The notes beneath the pieces are model-generated. The model was not told the origin of the DNA and did not search any database. It saw nothing but the letters and a program-made list of their open reading frames with translations. Positions 1-5,643 of a DNA stretch of 6,040 nt are shown here, in pieces (within the stretch, counting starts at the first letter, position 1; every line of letters starts with the position of its first letter). The stretch is from Acidobacteriota bacterium (GTDB lineage: Bacteria; Acidobacteriota; Terriglobia; UBA7540): NCBI GenBank assembly GCA_003165615.1, contig PLWR01000290.1, positions 1 to 6,040 of the forward strand, read 5' to 3'. Made by a program: the position numbers and the translations under genes.

Positions 1-67
1 CGTAGAAGAGGATGCCCGGCTTGGGGTAGTCGGGGATTTCGCGAATCAGCTTCTTGAGATCGATCAC
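1..67 (-). CDS. apt: Adenine phosphoribosyltransferase, N-terminal 22 codons (partial)
   Basis: The reading frame starts at a GTG (65-67) and reads leftward out of the window. The visible residues are [20 protein letters not shown] followed by FY. The pattern 'DLKK-IR-IPD-PKPGI-F' is the characteristic N-terminus of adenine phosphoribosyltransferase, a cytoplasmic purine-salvage enzyme that joins adenine to PRPP to give AMP and pyrophosphate. The PRPP-binding motif and catalytic residues lie outside the window, so the enzyme's integrity cannot be judged. The start is supported by GGAGGA three bases upstream and by agreement with the usual family start. It lies 149 bp downstream of the acylphosphatase gene on the same strand, with a 7-bp repeat array between them; whether they share a transcript is unknown. 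Confidence 0.82.
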   Translation of the reverse strand, partial: MIDLKKLIREIPDYPKPGILFY

Positions 68-70
68 AGA

Positions 71-76
71 TCCTCC
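71..76 (-). promoter_or_regulatory. Ribosome binding site of apt
   Basis: GGAGGA on the minus strand lies 3 nt before the GTG start codon. The spacing is short, but the match to the anti-Shine-Dalgarno sequence is strong and it decides in favour of the GTG, since there is no in-frame ATG at the family's expected start. Confidence 0.6.
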
Positions 77-81
77 GAAAC

Positions 82-112
82 AAAGGTTAAAGGGTAAAGG
101 ATGAAGGGTAAA
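82..112 (+). repeat. Heptanucleotide repeat array, left arm of an inverted pair
   Basis: Four consecutive 7-bp units of the form GGnTnAA are seen at 85-112: GGTTAAA, GGGTAAA, GGATGAA, GGGTAAA. An inverted array stands at 182-212. Positions 82-91 pair perfectly with 203-212, and 99-112 pair perfectly with 189-202, leaving exactly one unit (92-98, GGGTAAA) unpaired. A transcript of this gap could thus form a 24-bp helix with a 7-nt bulge. It sits immediately upstream of the apt ribosome binding site. Its function is unknown. Confidence 0.75.
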
Positions 113-181
113 GTCTAAGAGGTAATTGAAAGATTCTTGATCGCCTCAAGTGCGGTAAGGAAGTGAAGATCTCTTCTCTCC

Positions 182-212
182 TTTACCATTTACCCTTCAT
201 CCTTTAACCTTT
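182..212 (-). repeat. Heptanucleotide repeat array, right arm of the inverted pair
   Basis: Read on the minus strand, 209-182 is GGTTAAA, GGATGAA, GGGTAAA, TGGTAAA: the same units as the left array with one GGGTAAA missing from the middle and one degenerate unit added at the end. It begins only 5 bp past the stop codon of the acylphosphatase gene. The two arms are separated by 69 bp that do not repeat. Confidence 0.75.
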
Positions 213-216
213 CCTT

Positions 217-507
217 TCACCCCTCGATGATGAAGCGATTGTACCGCTTATCCACGGGCACGTCCGATTCATCAATGGCGGTAACGCGCGCGCTGCGCGG
301 GCCCTCCGCCAGTTGGCGCTTCAGCTCATCCAAAGCCACTGCATCGCCAATAGCGTAGACCTCCACGTCGCCGTCCCAAAGGTTCTTCACGTATCCGCAG
401 ATGCCGAGTTGGGAGGCCCAGCGATCCGCGAAGTAGCGATACCCGACGCCATGGACGCGGCCCTTTATCAAAAACTTTCTGGCGATTTTGGGAGCCGTCT
501 TGGCCAT
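217..507 (-). CDS. acyP: Acylphosphatase
   Basis: A 96-residue protein, the usual length for this family of small alpha/beta sandwich enzymes that hydrolyse carboxyl-phosphate bonds of acylphosphates in the cytoplasm. The family signature G-x-V-x-G-V-x-Y-R is present as GRVHGVGYR (residues 16-24). R24 is the phosphate-binding arginine, and N42 in GYVKNLWDG is the expected catalytic asparagine. 'GDVEVYAIGD' and 'LAEGPRSARV' follow as in typical members. I chose the ATG at 505-507 because only about ten residues then precede the conserved core. It has GGAG 11 nt upstream, inside the end of the VWA gene. An in-frame ATG at 514-516 overlaps the VWA stop codon as TGATG and is a real alternative that adds three residues. 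Either way the two genes are probably translationally coupled. A longer upstream frame to 549 is less likely because it lies inside the VWA gene. Confidence 0.92.
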   Translation of the reverse strand: MAKTAPKIARKFLIKGRVHGVGYRYFADRWASQLGICGYVKNLWDGDVEVYAIGDAVALDELKRQLAEGPRSARVTAIDESDVPVDKRYNRFIIEG

Positions 508-515
508 AGCACCCA

Positions 516-1676
516 TCACTCCGCCTTGGCAAAGTACCCGGGCTTCCAACGCAGGTTAACTCCGCGGCGCGTGGTCTCAACTCTAATGGACCGGTAAGTT
601 CCGTCGAGGGCATCTCGCATCGGCCTATAGCCAATCGTGTACTGTTCGCCCAGGTCGCGTCCGATGGCTTGCAGTGCGTTAACCAGGTTTTCCAATCGCT
701 CCGCGGAAAACCTTCCTGTTTCTGCTCCTGAACCCTTGTTTTGGGAAGTCCCATCGATCTGATTGTCGGAGAGGCCGCCTGACTCCAGGTCGGTGCCCGG
801 AGCATCACGCAAAGGGAAAGTAGCGTAGCCGCCGGTCTCTGTGGACATGTCTTCAAGGAATTTGTCTCCGGGATTCGAGAAGCCATAGGCGGCCGTGCCA
901 ACGGTATAGATCATGGTCTCGGTCATGCGAGCCATCGATACGGCTTCGTTCAGGGTGTGCTGGCTCTGAACATCCAAGCCATCGCTCACCACGACTAAGA
1001 TCCGCCGCGTCTCCTCCGGCGGGCCGGTCTTGAGCATTTTCTCCCGGCAAGCAAAGTAGATGGCATCGTAGAGGGCCTTGCCGCCGCCGGATTTAAGCTC
1101 CTGGATCTTATCGCTCAGTAGATCCGGGTCATCGGTAAAGTCCTGGACGATGGAGCTGGAGGCGTCGTAGGTCTCGAGGAATGCCTGATTCCTTGAGCCT
1201 CCGAGGCGCAGTACCGAGTCAACAAATTGCTGGGCCGCATCTTTCTCATACGATAATCGACTTCGCGCGGAATTGCTGGTGTCGAGGATTATACCGATGC
1301 GAAGGGGCGTGCGCGTTTCCCGCTCGAAGTGGGTGATCTTCTGCTCTACGCCGTCTTCAAATACCTGCAATTCATCCATGCGCAGATCAATAACCCGCTG
1401 CCCACGTTTGTTCTTGGCGATCAGAGGGACGTTAACGAGTTCGACGGTGGCGCGAATGGTGGGCGCTTTGGCAAGAGGCACTTTTTCCCCGGGATGGGCG
1501 GTGTTCCCCTCCGGGGCAGGCGCGGTAGGCGCAGCCGGGGGTGTGGTTTGCTGAGCCGCAGCGCAAAGGGCACCCATTCCAAAGGCCATGGCGGCCAGTG
1601 CCAGGGCGGCTGGAATTGCTTTCCCCCTTCCCCGTGATTTCCTGGTCCGGCCTTCGCCCGATTCTGCCATGCGCAT
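516..1676 (-). CDS. Secreted VWFA-related Acidobacterial domain protein
   Basis: A 386-residue exported protein. An Arg/Lys-rich n-region (10-19) and a hydrophobic stretch (20-40) form a signal peptide, probably cut near AAA-QQ (about 41). A Pro/Ala/Thr-rich linker (42-70) follows. Residues 75-120 form a beta-rich module (VELVNVPLIAKNKRG, then VFEDGVEQKITHF) that precedes the VWA domain in this family. The VWA domain spans about 125-290: the metal site DxSxS is D132-T-S134-N-S136, and D232 is in VVVSDGLD. The third MIDAS position, usually Thr in 'GGTALYDA', is Lys200 here. Residues 291-321 are a low-complexity insert. The C-terminal block QYTIGYRP...RWKPGYF (345-382) is typical of the Acidobacterial VWFA-related family. 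Its role is unknown; VWA domains bind proteins. The ATG at 1676, or the one at 1670, has no clear ribosome binding site; see the leader at 1685-1719. It is followed by acyP with an 8-bp gap or a 1-bp overlap. Confidence 0.88.
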   Translation of the reverse strand: MRMAESGEGRTRKSRGRGKAIPAALALAAMAFGMGALCAAAQQTTPPAAPTAPAPEGNTAHPGEKVPLAKAPTIRATVELVNVPLIAKNKRGQRVIDLRMDELQVFEDGVEQKITHFERETRTPLRIGIILDTSNSARSRLSYEKDAAQQFVDSVLRLGGSRNQAFLETYDASSSIVQDFTDDPDLLSDKIQELKSGGGKALYDAIYFACREKMLKTGPPEETRRILVVVSDGLDVQSQHTLNEAVSMARMTETMIYTVGTAAYGFSNPGDKFLEDMSTETGGYATFPLRDAPGTDLESGGLSDNQIDGTSQNKGSGAETGRFSAERLENLVNALQAIGRDLGEQYTIGYRPMRDALDGTYRSIRVETTRRGVNLRWKPGYFAKAE

Positions 1677-1684
1677 GCGTGTTT

Positions 1685-1719
1685 TCAGGCCGATGTTTGG
1701 ATCACCGGCGCTTCTCCTT
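1685..1719 (-). promoter_or_regulatory. Possible leader peptide ORF with strong RBS upstream of the VWA gene
   Basis: On the minus strand AAGGAG (1719-1714) stands 8 nt before a GTG (1705-1703). The frame reads V/M-I-Q-T-S-A and stops at TGA (1687-1685). The VWA start codon at 1676 follows 8 nt later and has no Shine-Dalgarno of its own. The arrangement would allow re-initiation after a six-codon leader. A sequencing frameshift or a chance match is also possible. The VWA frame is open upstream to a TAA near 1748 without any ATG or GTG that the AAGGAG could serve. Confidence 0.3.
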
Positions 1720-1772
1720 GTGTCCGAAGGTCTGAATTCGCTATTTTACGCCAATTGCCCCTCTCACGCGAG

Positions 1773-1820
1773 GTAACGGCGGGTTTACCCCGCCAGGTGG
1801 CGGCATAAAGCCGCCGCTAC
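1773..1820. repeat. REP-like nested palindrome (two inverted hairpins)
   Basis: Two 22-bp blocks, 1773-1794 and 1799-1820, are inverted copies of each other (18 of 22 bases match) around the 4-bp spacer AGGT. Each block is itself a hairpin: GGCGGG (1778-1783) pairs with CCCGCC (1789-1794), and GGCGGC (1799-1804) pairs with GCCGCC (1810-1815), each with a 5-nt loop. Two of the four differences between blocks are compensating (G-C in one stem, C-G in the other), which suggests the hairpin structure is kept. It lies in the 201-bp gap between the phosphodiesterase stop and the VWA gene. There is no T run on either side, so it is not an ordinary intrinsic terminator. Confidence 0.7.
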
Positions 1821-1877
1821 ATCTTCTTTCATCAGCCTTCCAGATCGTGGAGTGAGTTCCAAGAAGGAGGTCGGATT

Positions 1878-2705
1878 TCACTGCTTCAATTCGCGCCGCG
1901 CCTGCTCGATCCGATTCAGAACTTCTGTAAGTCTGGCCGGGTAGTTGGTGATCAGGCCATCCACGCCGTCCAGAATTTTGCGGCGCATGTGCGACGGGTA
2001 ATTAACCGTCCAGGGGATTACTTGCAATCCCTCGCGGTGGGCGCGGCGAATGAGCCGGCGCGAAGCAATCGCCCAGTAGGGCAGCAGCGCCTCCGCACCG
2101 AAGGCGAGAGCGCGGCGAATCGGCAGCAGACGGCCGGAGAAATCCAATCCCAGACGCGCTTGTTCGCTCAACTTCCTGGCCTGCTGAAGCGACGGCAGGT
2201 CGAAGGAGACCACCCGCGCCAAATGCTCAAGCCCGGCGCGCTCGATTTCCTGGAGGATCCTTGCTGTCACCCCCGGCCGGAAGTCCTTGATTTCCACAAA
2301 GGCCAGGCATTGGCGTGCGTTGACCCATTGCAGAACTTCCGCCAGCAGGGGAATGCGCGCTCCGGCGTAACGTTCGCGCGCGCGCAGGCGATGACGGCGA
2401 TTGAACCACGACCCGGCATCGAGGCGGTGCAACACGCTCGCCCGATGTTCCCACACCCAACCGTTGCCGGAAGTAGTGCGGGTCAGGCGGGCGTCGTGAA
2501 CAACCACGGGAACGCCATCGGAAGAAAGTTGAACATCGAATTCAATTCCGTCCGCGCCCTGCCGTAAAGCCAGCTCAAACGAAACCAGAGTATTCTCCGG
2601 CGCTTCCCCCGCCGCACCGCGATGGCCGATTTTGAACGGCGGCCAAACCAGCGGCTGGGGGCGGCGATCGAGCACACGCTTCAAAATGGGTGAGAGAGTC
2701 GTCAC
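1878..2705 (-). CDS. Glycerophosphodiester phosphodiesterase
   Basis: A 275-residue protein of the GDPD family (TIM-barrel), which hydrolyses glycerophosphodiesters to glycerol 3-phosphate and an alcohol. The family's active-site residues are all visible: HRG at 28-30 with H28 and R29, E37-N38 in EAPENT, the metal ligands E55 and D57 in GIEFDVQ, and catalytic H70 in PVVVHD. Later landmarks are VEIK (137-140), PWTVN (231-235) and VDGLITNYP (248-256), all typical of UgpQ-like members. There is no signal peptide or membrane segment, so it should be cytoplasmic and may recycle glycerophosphodiesters from phospholipid turnover. The start is a GTG (2703-2705) with no convincing ribosome binding site, so the true N-terminus could be several codons further in; the conserved domain begins only at about residue 24. 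It is transcribed away from the unknown gene at 2998. Nothing nearby indicates a transport partner. Confidence 0.92.
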   Translation of the reverse strand: MTTLSPILKRVLDRRPQPLVWPPFKIGHRGAAGEAPENTLVSFELALRQGADGIEFDVQLSSDGVPVVVHDARLTRTTSGNGWVWEHRASVLHRLDAGSWFNRRHRLRARERYAGARIPLLAEVLQWVNARQCLAFVEIKDFRPGVTARILQEIERAGLEHLARVVSFDLPSLQQARKLSEQARLGLDFSGRLLPIRRALAFGAEALLPYWAIASRRLIRRAHREGLQVIPWTVNYPSHMRRKILDGVDGLITNYPARLTEVLNRIEQARRELKQ

Positions 2706-2939
2706 ATCAGTTTTCGTGGAAGCGATTTCGGGAGACCGCCCGACGCGAAAGTCTCGAGCGCCTCTTCAAAAGGTTAACATACTTGGACGAGTCGGCGAAT
2801 GCGTGTTCGTCCCTCGGTAGAGACCGGGATGCGTCCCTCTGAACCCTCCCAAGCCCCGGCGCTGCCCCTCTCATAGATGTGCCTCTGTGGTGAATTCATT
2901 TTTGGCTGGCGGCTCGTGCCGAATGCGACAATCTGTCTT

Positions 2940-2968
2940 TTGACAAATGGTAGCCTAGCATGTATACT
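2940..2968 (+). promoter_or_regulatory. Sigma-70-type promoter of the unknown gene at 2998
   Basis: TTGACA (2940-2945), a 17-bp spacer, and TATACT (2963-2968): a perfect -35 and a 5/6 -10 at ideal spacing. Transcription would begin near 2975, giving a leader of about 23 nt that holds GAGG (2987-2990), 7 nt before the ATG. In the rest of the 292-bp gap between the divergent genes (2706-2939) I see no gene and no clear promoter for the phosphodiesterase. Confidence 0.75.
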
Positions 2969-2997
2969 GGAGGGGCAGTTGGAAGCGAGGTTCAGCC

Positions 2998-3453
2998 ATG
3001 TCCCTGCGCAAGCCGCCCACCATGACTCCCGCCCGGTTGGAAGCCAACCGCCGCAACGCCCGGAAATCCACCGGCCCGCGCACCACTCGGGGAAAGGCCC
3101 AGGCGCGCTTGAATGGGCTGGGCCGCGGGCCGCGCTCACGCTTCTATCACGACTTCATGATGCTGCTCATGGAGACTCCGCCCGATGAGCTGGAGCGGAC
3201 GGCGCAGGCAATCCTGACTCCGAAAGAGGCTGACTCACGCCTGTTCAAGGGCTTGGTCCGGATGGTTCAACAAGCCGACTTGGCGCTGGTGATGGAGCTG
3301 CGGCGAGCTCATCGAATGGGTGGCCTTGGGGGAGAGAGCGTTGGCAACGAACGGAGCCGGAATATGATTGAAAACAAAAGGCGGTTCCCCAGTGAACCTT
3401 GGATGTTATTGAAAAATAATGAGGTTAGCCATTTTTGCTTGGAATGTTCATGA
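2998..3453 (+). CDS. Small protein of unknown function with ANRRNARKSTGPRT motif
   Basis: A 151-residue predicted protein. GAGG 7 nt upstream and a near-consensus promoter support the ATG at 2998. The N-terminal part (residues 10-43) is strongly basic and holds the motif EANRRNARKSTGPRT followed by RGKAQARLNGLGRG. I recognise this motif from many uncharacterised proteins in Acidobacteria and related soil bacteria, but I know no function for it. Residues 47-105 look helical and contain acidic and leucine-rich stretches (TPPDELERTAQAILTPKEAD, LFKGLVRMVQQADLALVMELRRAHR). The last 35 residues are encoded by DNA repeat units (3361-3561) whose ~41-bp spacing shifts frame from unit to unit. The tail is therefore probably a by-product of the repeats rather than a domain, and the stop codon TGA (3451-3453) lies inside the third unit. 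No signal peptide or membrane segment. Nucleic-acid binding is conceivable from the basic N-terminus, but this is a guess. Confidence 0.65.
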   Translation: MSLRKPPTMTPARLEANRRNARKSTGPRTTRGKAQARLNGLGRGPRSRFYHDFMMLLMETPPDELERTAQAILTPKEADSRLFKGLVRMVQQADLALVMELRRAHRMGGLGGESVGNERSRNMIENKRRFPSEPWMLLKNNEVSHFCLECS

Positions 3454-3561
3454 AAAGAAAATGGTTAGGAGCGCAGTCACCCCCACGAAGCCTGAATGTT
3501 ATTGACAATAAATATGTTAGACTCGTTTGCCAGAATGTTCATGGAAACAAAGATGGTTAGG
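3361..3561 (+). repeat. Array of five degenerate ~28-bp repeats, partly paired
   Basis: Units begin at about 3361, 3402, 3443, 3495 and 3534 and follow the pattern AATGTT(AT/CA)TGAAAA, then an A-rich stretch, then ATGGTTAG. Start-to-start distances are 41, 41, 52 and 39 bp, with gaps of about 12-25 bp. Units 2 and 4 share GTTATTG and units 3 and 5 share GTTCATG. The gaps inside the two pairs are also alike (TTTGCTTGG and TTTGCCAG before AATGTTCATG). The array is therefore best read as one diverged single unit followed by two copies of a two-unit repeat of about 92 bp. It begins inside the 3' end of the unknown gene and ends about 75 bp before the peptidase start. Confidence 0.75.
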
Positions 3562-3625
3562 CAGACTCGAGAGGACTGAGAACCAACTTCACCGCATGGC
3601 TTGTGACTGTGGCCTCACCTCACCC

Positions 3626-3630
3626 AAGGA
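3626..3630 (+). promoter_or_regulatory. Ribosome binding site of the M61 peptidase
   Basis: AAGGA ends 7 nt before the ATG at 3638. Together with the signal peptide that begins at this ATG it fixes the start. It rejects a longer in-frame extension from a TTG at 3527, whose first codons are read from the last repeat unit. Confidence 0.8.
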
Positions 3631-3637
3631 CTCTTTG

Positions 3638-5512
3638 ATGAACTCCCACTGTACACGTCGGCTAATCCTGTTGCTCGCAGTCGTGCTATGCGGCGTGACT
3701 TCCTTGCTTGCCCAGGCACCCGTGACGATCAGTTTGAATGTCGATGCCACCCACGCGCCGGAGAAGATCCTGCACACCTGCATGGTCATGCCAGTGAAAC
3801 CCGGCCCGCTCACTGTCTACTATCCAAAATGGATTCCCGGCGAGCATCAGCCCTCGGGTCCAGTGGGTAACGTTGCCGGGCTCACGTTCGCGGCCAACGG
3901 CAAAACCCTTCCCTGGCGGCGCGACCTGCTCGACACCTTTACCTTCCATCTGGACGTGCCGCCCGGTGTGGAACGCTTGGACGTTGATTTCGACTACATC
4001 CAATCCGCCAACAGCTCCGCCACTGACAAACTGGTGATTGTCAGTTGGAACCAGAACGTGCTTTATCCCGCAGGAATTCCCGTTGAGAAGATCACCGTCA
4101 AGCCCACCCTGCGCCTGCCCCCCGGGTGGAAATTCGGGACACCTTTGCCGGTGGAGAGCGCGGCGGGTGATGAGGTGACCTTCAAATCACTTGCACTGGA
4201 CAGCCTGGTGGATTCACCGGTCATCGCCGGTGAATACTATCGCGCGGTGGATATCACCCCTCCCAACGAACCCATTCATCACGAAATTGATTTGGTGGCC
4301 GACAGCGCTGCGGCGCTCGAGATGACTCCCGAGATGCAAAAGGGCTTCACCAACATGGTGGCGGAGAGTGGAAAGCTCTTTGGCGCGCGCCACTATCGCC
4401 ATTACCACTTCCTGCTCACCTTAAGCGACCACGTGGCGCATTTCGGCCTCGAACACCACGAGTCCAACGACAGCCGCAGCGGGGAACGAGACCTGCTGAC
4501 CGCGTATGGAAGGCGCGAGGTGGCGGGTTTGCTCGGGCACGAATTCGCCCATTCCTGGAATGGAAAATTCCGCCGCCCCGCCGATTTGAGCGTGCCCTAC
4601 TTCCAAGCACCGATGCAGGCCGATCTGCTCTGGGTGTATGAGGGGCTCACTTCTTACGTGGGACCATTGCTTGCGGCTCGCAGCGGTTTGTGGACGCCCG
4701 AGCAATATCGTGAAGACTTGGCGACGACGGCTGCGGAGATGGGCCCCGGGCGCCCGGGCCGCACCTGGCGCCCTCTCCAGGATACTTCCGACGCAGAGCC
4801 GGGTGAGCCCTTCGATCCCGGCACCTGGATCAATTGGACACGCGGCGTTGACTATTATCCTGAAGGGGATTTGCTCTGGCTGGAGGTCGCCACCCTCATT
4901 CATGACCAGACCCACGGGCAGAAATCCTTTGAGGATTTCGCGCGCGCCTTCTATGGCAGCCCTAATCAAGGCCCGGAGCTAAAACCTTACACCTTTGACG
5001 ATCTGGTCCTGACCTTGCAGGCGGTTGCGCCTTACGACTGGTCTGGATTCTTCCATGCCCGTTTGACCTCTATTTCATCGGAAGCCCCGCTGGGCGGGAT
5101 TGCGGCAGGTGGGTGGAAAGTGGATTACACCGACAAGCCGCCGGAATCGCCGGAGGGCGAACGATCTGGAGGGGGCGTGAACGCCCTCTATTCGCTGGGT
5201 TTGCGCCTTGGAACGGATGGTGCAGTTCACGATTCTCTGGTCGGCGGACCGGCTTACCTGGCAGGGATCAAACCGGGGATGCGGGTGGTGGCCATCAATG
5301 ATCGGGCGTATACACCGGATTTGCTCCACGACGTACTGAAGGCGGGCACGAAAAGTGATCAGTCCCTCCGCTTCCTGGTTTTGAACGACGATTACTACAA
5401 GACCTGCTCAGTCAATTATCACGGCGGAGAGCGGTACCCCCACCTGGTACGAACGGCGGGGAAACCTGATCTGCTCGATGACATTGCCAAACCGCAAGCA
5501 GGAAGAAACTAA
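3638..5512 (+). CDS. Exported M61-family metallopeptidase (glycyl aminopeptidase-like) with PDZ domain
   Basis: A 624-residue zinc peptidase. Residues 1-26 are a signal peptide (basic start with RR at 7-8, hydrophobic LILLLAVVLCGVTSLLA), so it acts in the periplasm or outside the cell. Residues 28-200 are the N-terminal beta domain of M61 peptidases (VYYPKWIPGEHQPSGPVGNV is the typical entry). The catalytic domain holds FGLEHHES (270-276), the zinc site H301-E302-F-A-H305 in LLGHEFAHSWNGK, and the third zinc ligand E335 in WVYEGLTSY. YYPEGDLLWLE (406-416) is another conserved block. A PDZ domain follows at about 518-585 (LGLRLG, then GGPAYLAGIKPGMRVVAIND). YHGGERYPHLVR (594-605) near the end is also typical. 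Members of the family remove N-terminal residues, preferring glycine in characterised cases; substrate choice here is unknown. The protein appears complete and the active site intact. It stands alone on the plus strand, with its start 184 bp after the stop codon of the unknown gene. I see no clear promoter. Confidence 0.92.
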   Translation: MNSHCTRRLILLLAVVLCGVTSLLAQAPVTISLNVDATHAPEKILHTCMVMPVKPGPLTVYYPKWIPGEHQPSGPVGNVAGLTFAANGKTLPWRRDLLDTFTFHLDVPPGVERLDVDFDYIQSANSSATDKLVIVSWNQNVLYPAGIPVEKITVKPTLRLPPGWKFGTPLPVESAAGDEVTFKSLALDSLVDSPVIAGEYYRAVDITPPNEPIHHEIDLVADSAAALEMTPEMQKGFTNMVAESGKLFGARHYRHYHFLLTLSDHVAHFGLEHHESNDSRSGERDLLTAYGRREVAGLLGHEFAHSWNGKFRRPADLSVPYFQAPMQADLLWVYEGLTSYVGPLLAARSGLWTPEQYREDLATTAAEMGPGRPGRTWRPLQDTSDAEPGEPFDPGTWINWTRGVDYYPEGDLLWLEVATLIHDQTHGQKSFEDFARAFYGSPNQGPELKPYTFDDLVLTLQAVAPYDWSGFFHARLTSISSEAPLGGIAAGGWKVDYTDKPPESPEGERSGGGVNALYSLGLRLGTDGAVHDSLVGGPAYLAGIKPGMRVVAINDRAYTPDLLHDVLKAGTKSDQSLRFLVLNDDYYKTCSVNYHGGERYPHLVRTAGKPDLLDDIAKPQAGRN

Positions 5513-5515
5513 ACG

Positions 5516-5561
5516 GCTCTCCCTGCCGAAGGCGAATCGTGAGAGCAAGAGGGACTTTTTT
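5516..5561 (+). terminator. Weak terminator-like hairpin and T tract after the peptidase gene
   Basis: GCTCTC (5516-5521) pairs with GAGAGC (5541-5546), with GCC-GAA-GGC (5525-5533) as an inner hairpin. A run of six T follows at 5556-5561, but 9 nt separate it from the stem, so this is not a model intrinsic terminator. It begins 3 bp after the peptidase stop codon and is the only candidate before the intron. Confidence 0.35.
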
Positions 5562-5574
5562 GCGCCTCCAGATC

Positions 5575-5609
5575 GGGATAGGGGGAGCGGTTGCCCGCTC
5601 ACCCCTCCC
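5575..5609 (-). ncRNA. Group II intron domain VI with branch-point A
   Basis: On the minus strand GGGA and GGGG (5609-5602), an unpaired T (5601) and GAGCGG (5600-5595) pair with CCGCTC, CCCC and TCCC across a GCAA (GNRA) tetraloop (5594-5591). The opposite strand has an unpaired TA (5580-5579). The A at 5579 is the eighth nucleotide from the intron 3' end at 5572, exactly where the bulged branch-point adenosine of group II introns sits. The fold is intact. Confidence 0.85.
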
Positions 5610-5612
5610 ACA

Positions 5613-5643
5613 CCACCATACGTACGGAGCGCGTATACGGCGG
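5613..5643 (-). ncRNA. Group II intron domain V (catalytic hairpin)
   Basis: Read on the minus strand: CCGCCGTA pairs with TATGGTGG (8-bp lower helix with G-U wobbles), then the 2-nt bulge CG (5622-5621), then TACG paired with CGTA around the loop CGCTC. This matches the general domain V plan: lower helix of 8 bp, dinucleotide bulge on the 3' strand, short upper helix. The catalytic triad position reads CGC rather than the commoner AGC. The element is 31 nt, shorter than the usual 34, and its loop is not GNRA. Confidence 0.82.

Noticed and set aside
1550..1570. Lipoprotein signal in the VWA protein (Cys38 in GALCAAA)
   Set aside because: The residue before the Cys is Leu, not Gly/Ala/Ser, so it is not a canonical lipobox. 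Cleavage by signal peptidase I after AAA is more likely.
1989..2567. A 192-codon open frame on the plus strand inside the phosphodiesterase
   Set aside because: It is antisense to a gene with a complete active site, has no recognisable domain or ribosome binding site, and fits the usual shadow frames of GC-rich genes.
3494..3524. TTGACA at 3502-3507 as a -35 box for the peptidase gene
   Set aside because: It lies inside a repeat unit and there is no -10-like hexamer at 16-18 bp downstream.
3361..3561. The repeat array as a CRISPR
   Set aside because: Units are degenerate (several differences each), the gaps are only about 12-25 bp and partly alike, and there is no cas gene. A CRISPR would have near-identical repeats and unique spacers of 25-40 bp.
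3527..3637. N-terminal extension of the M61 peptidase from a TTG at 3527
   Set aside because: The added 37 residues are encoded by a DNA repeat unit and would bury the signal peptide. The ATG at 3638 has AAGGA at proper spacing and starts a clear signal peptide.
4421..4969. A 182-codon open frame on the minus strand inside the peptidase gene
   Set aside because: It is antisense to the catalytic domain of an intact M61 peptidase, and its sequence resembles no family I know.
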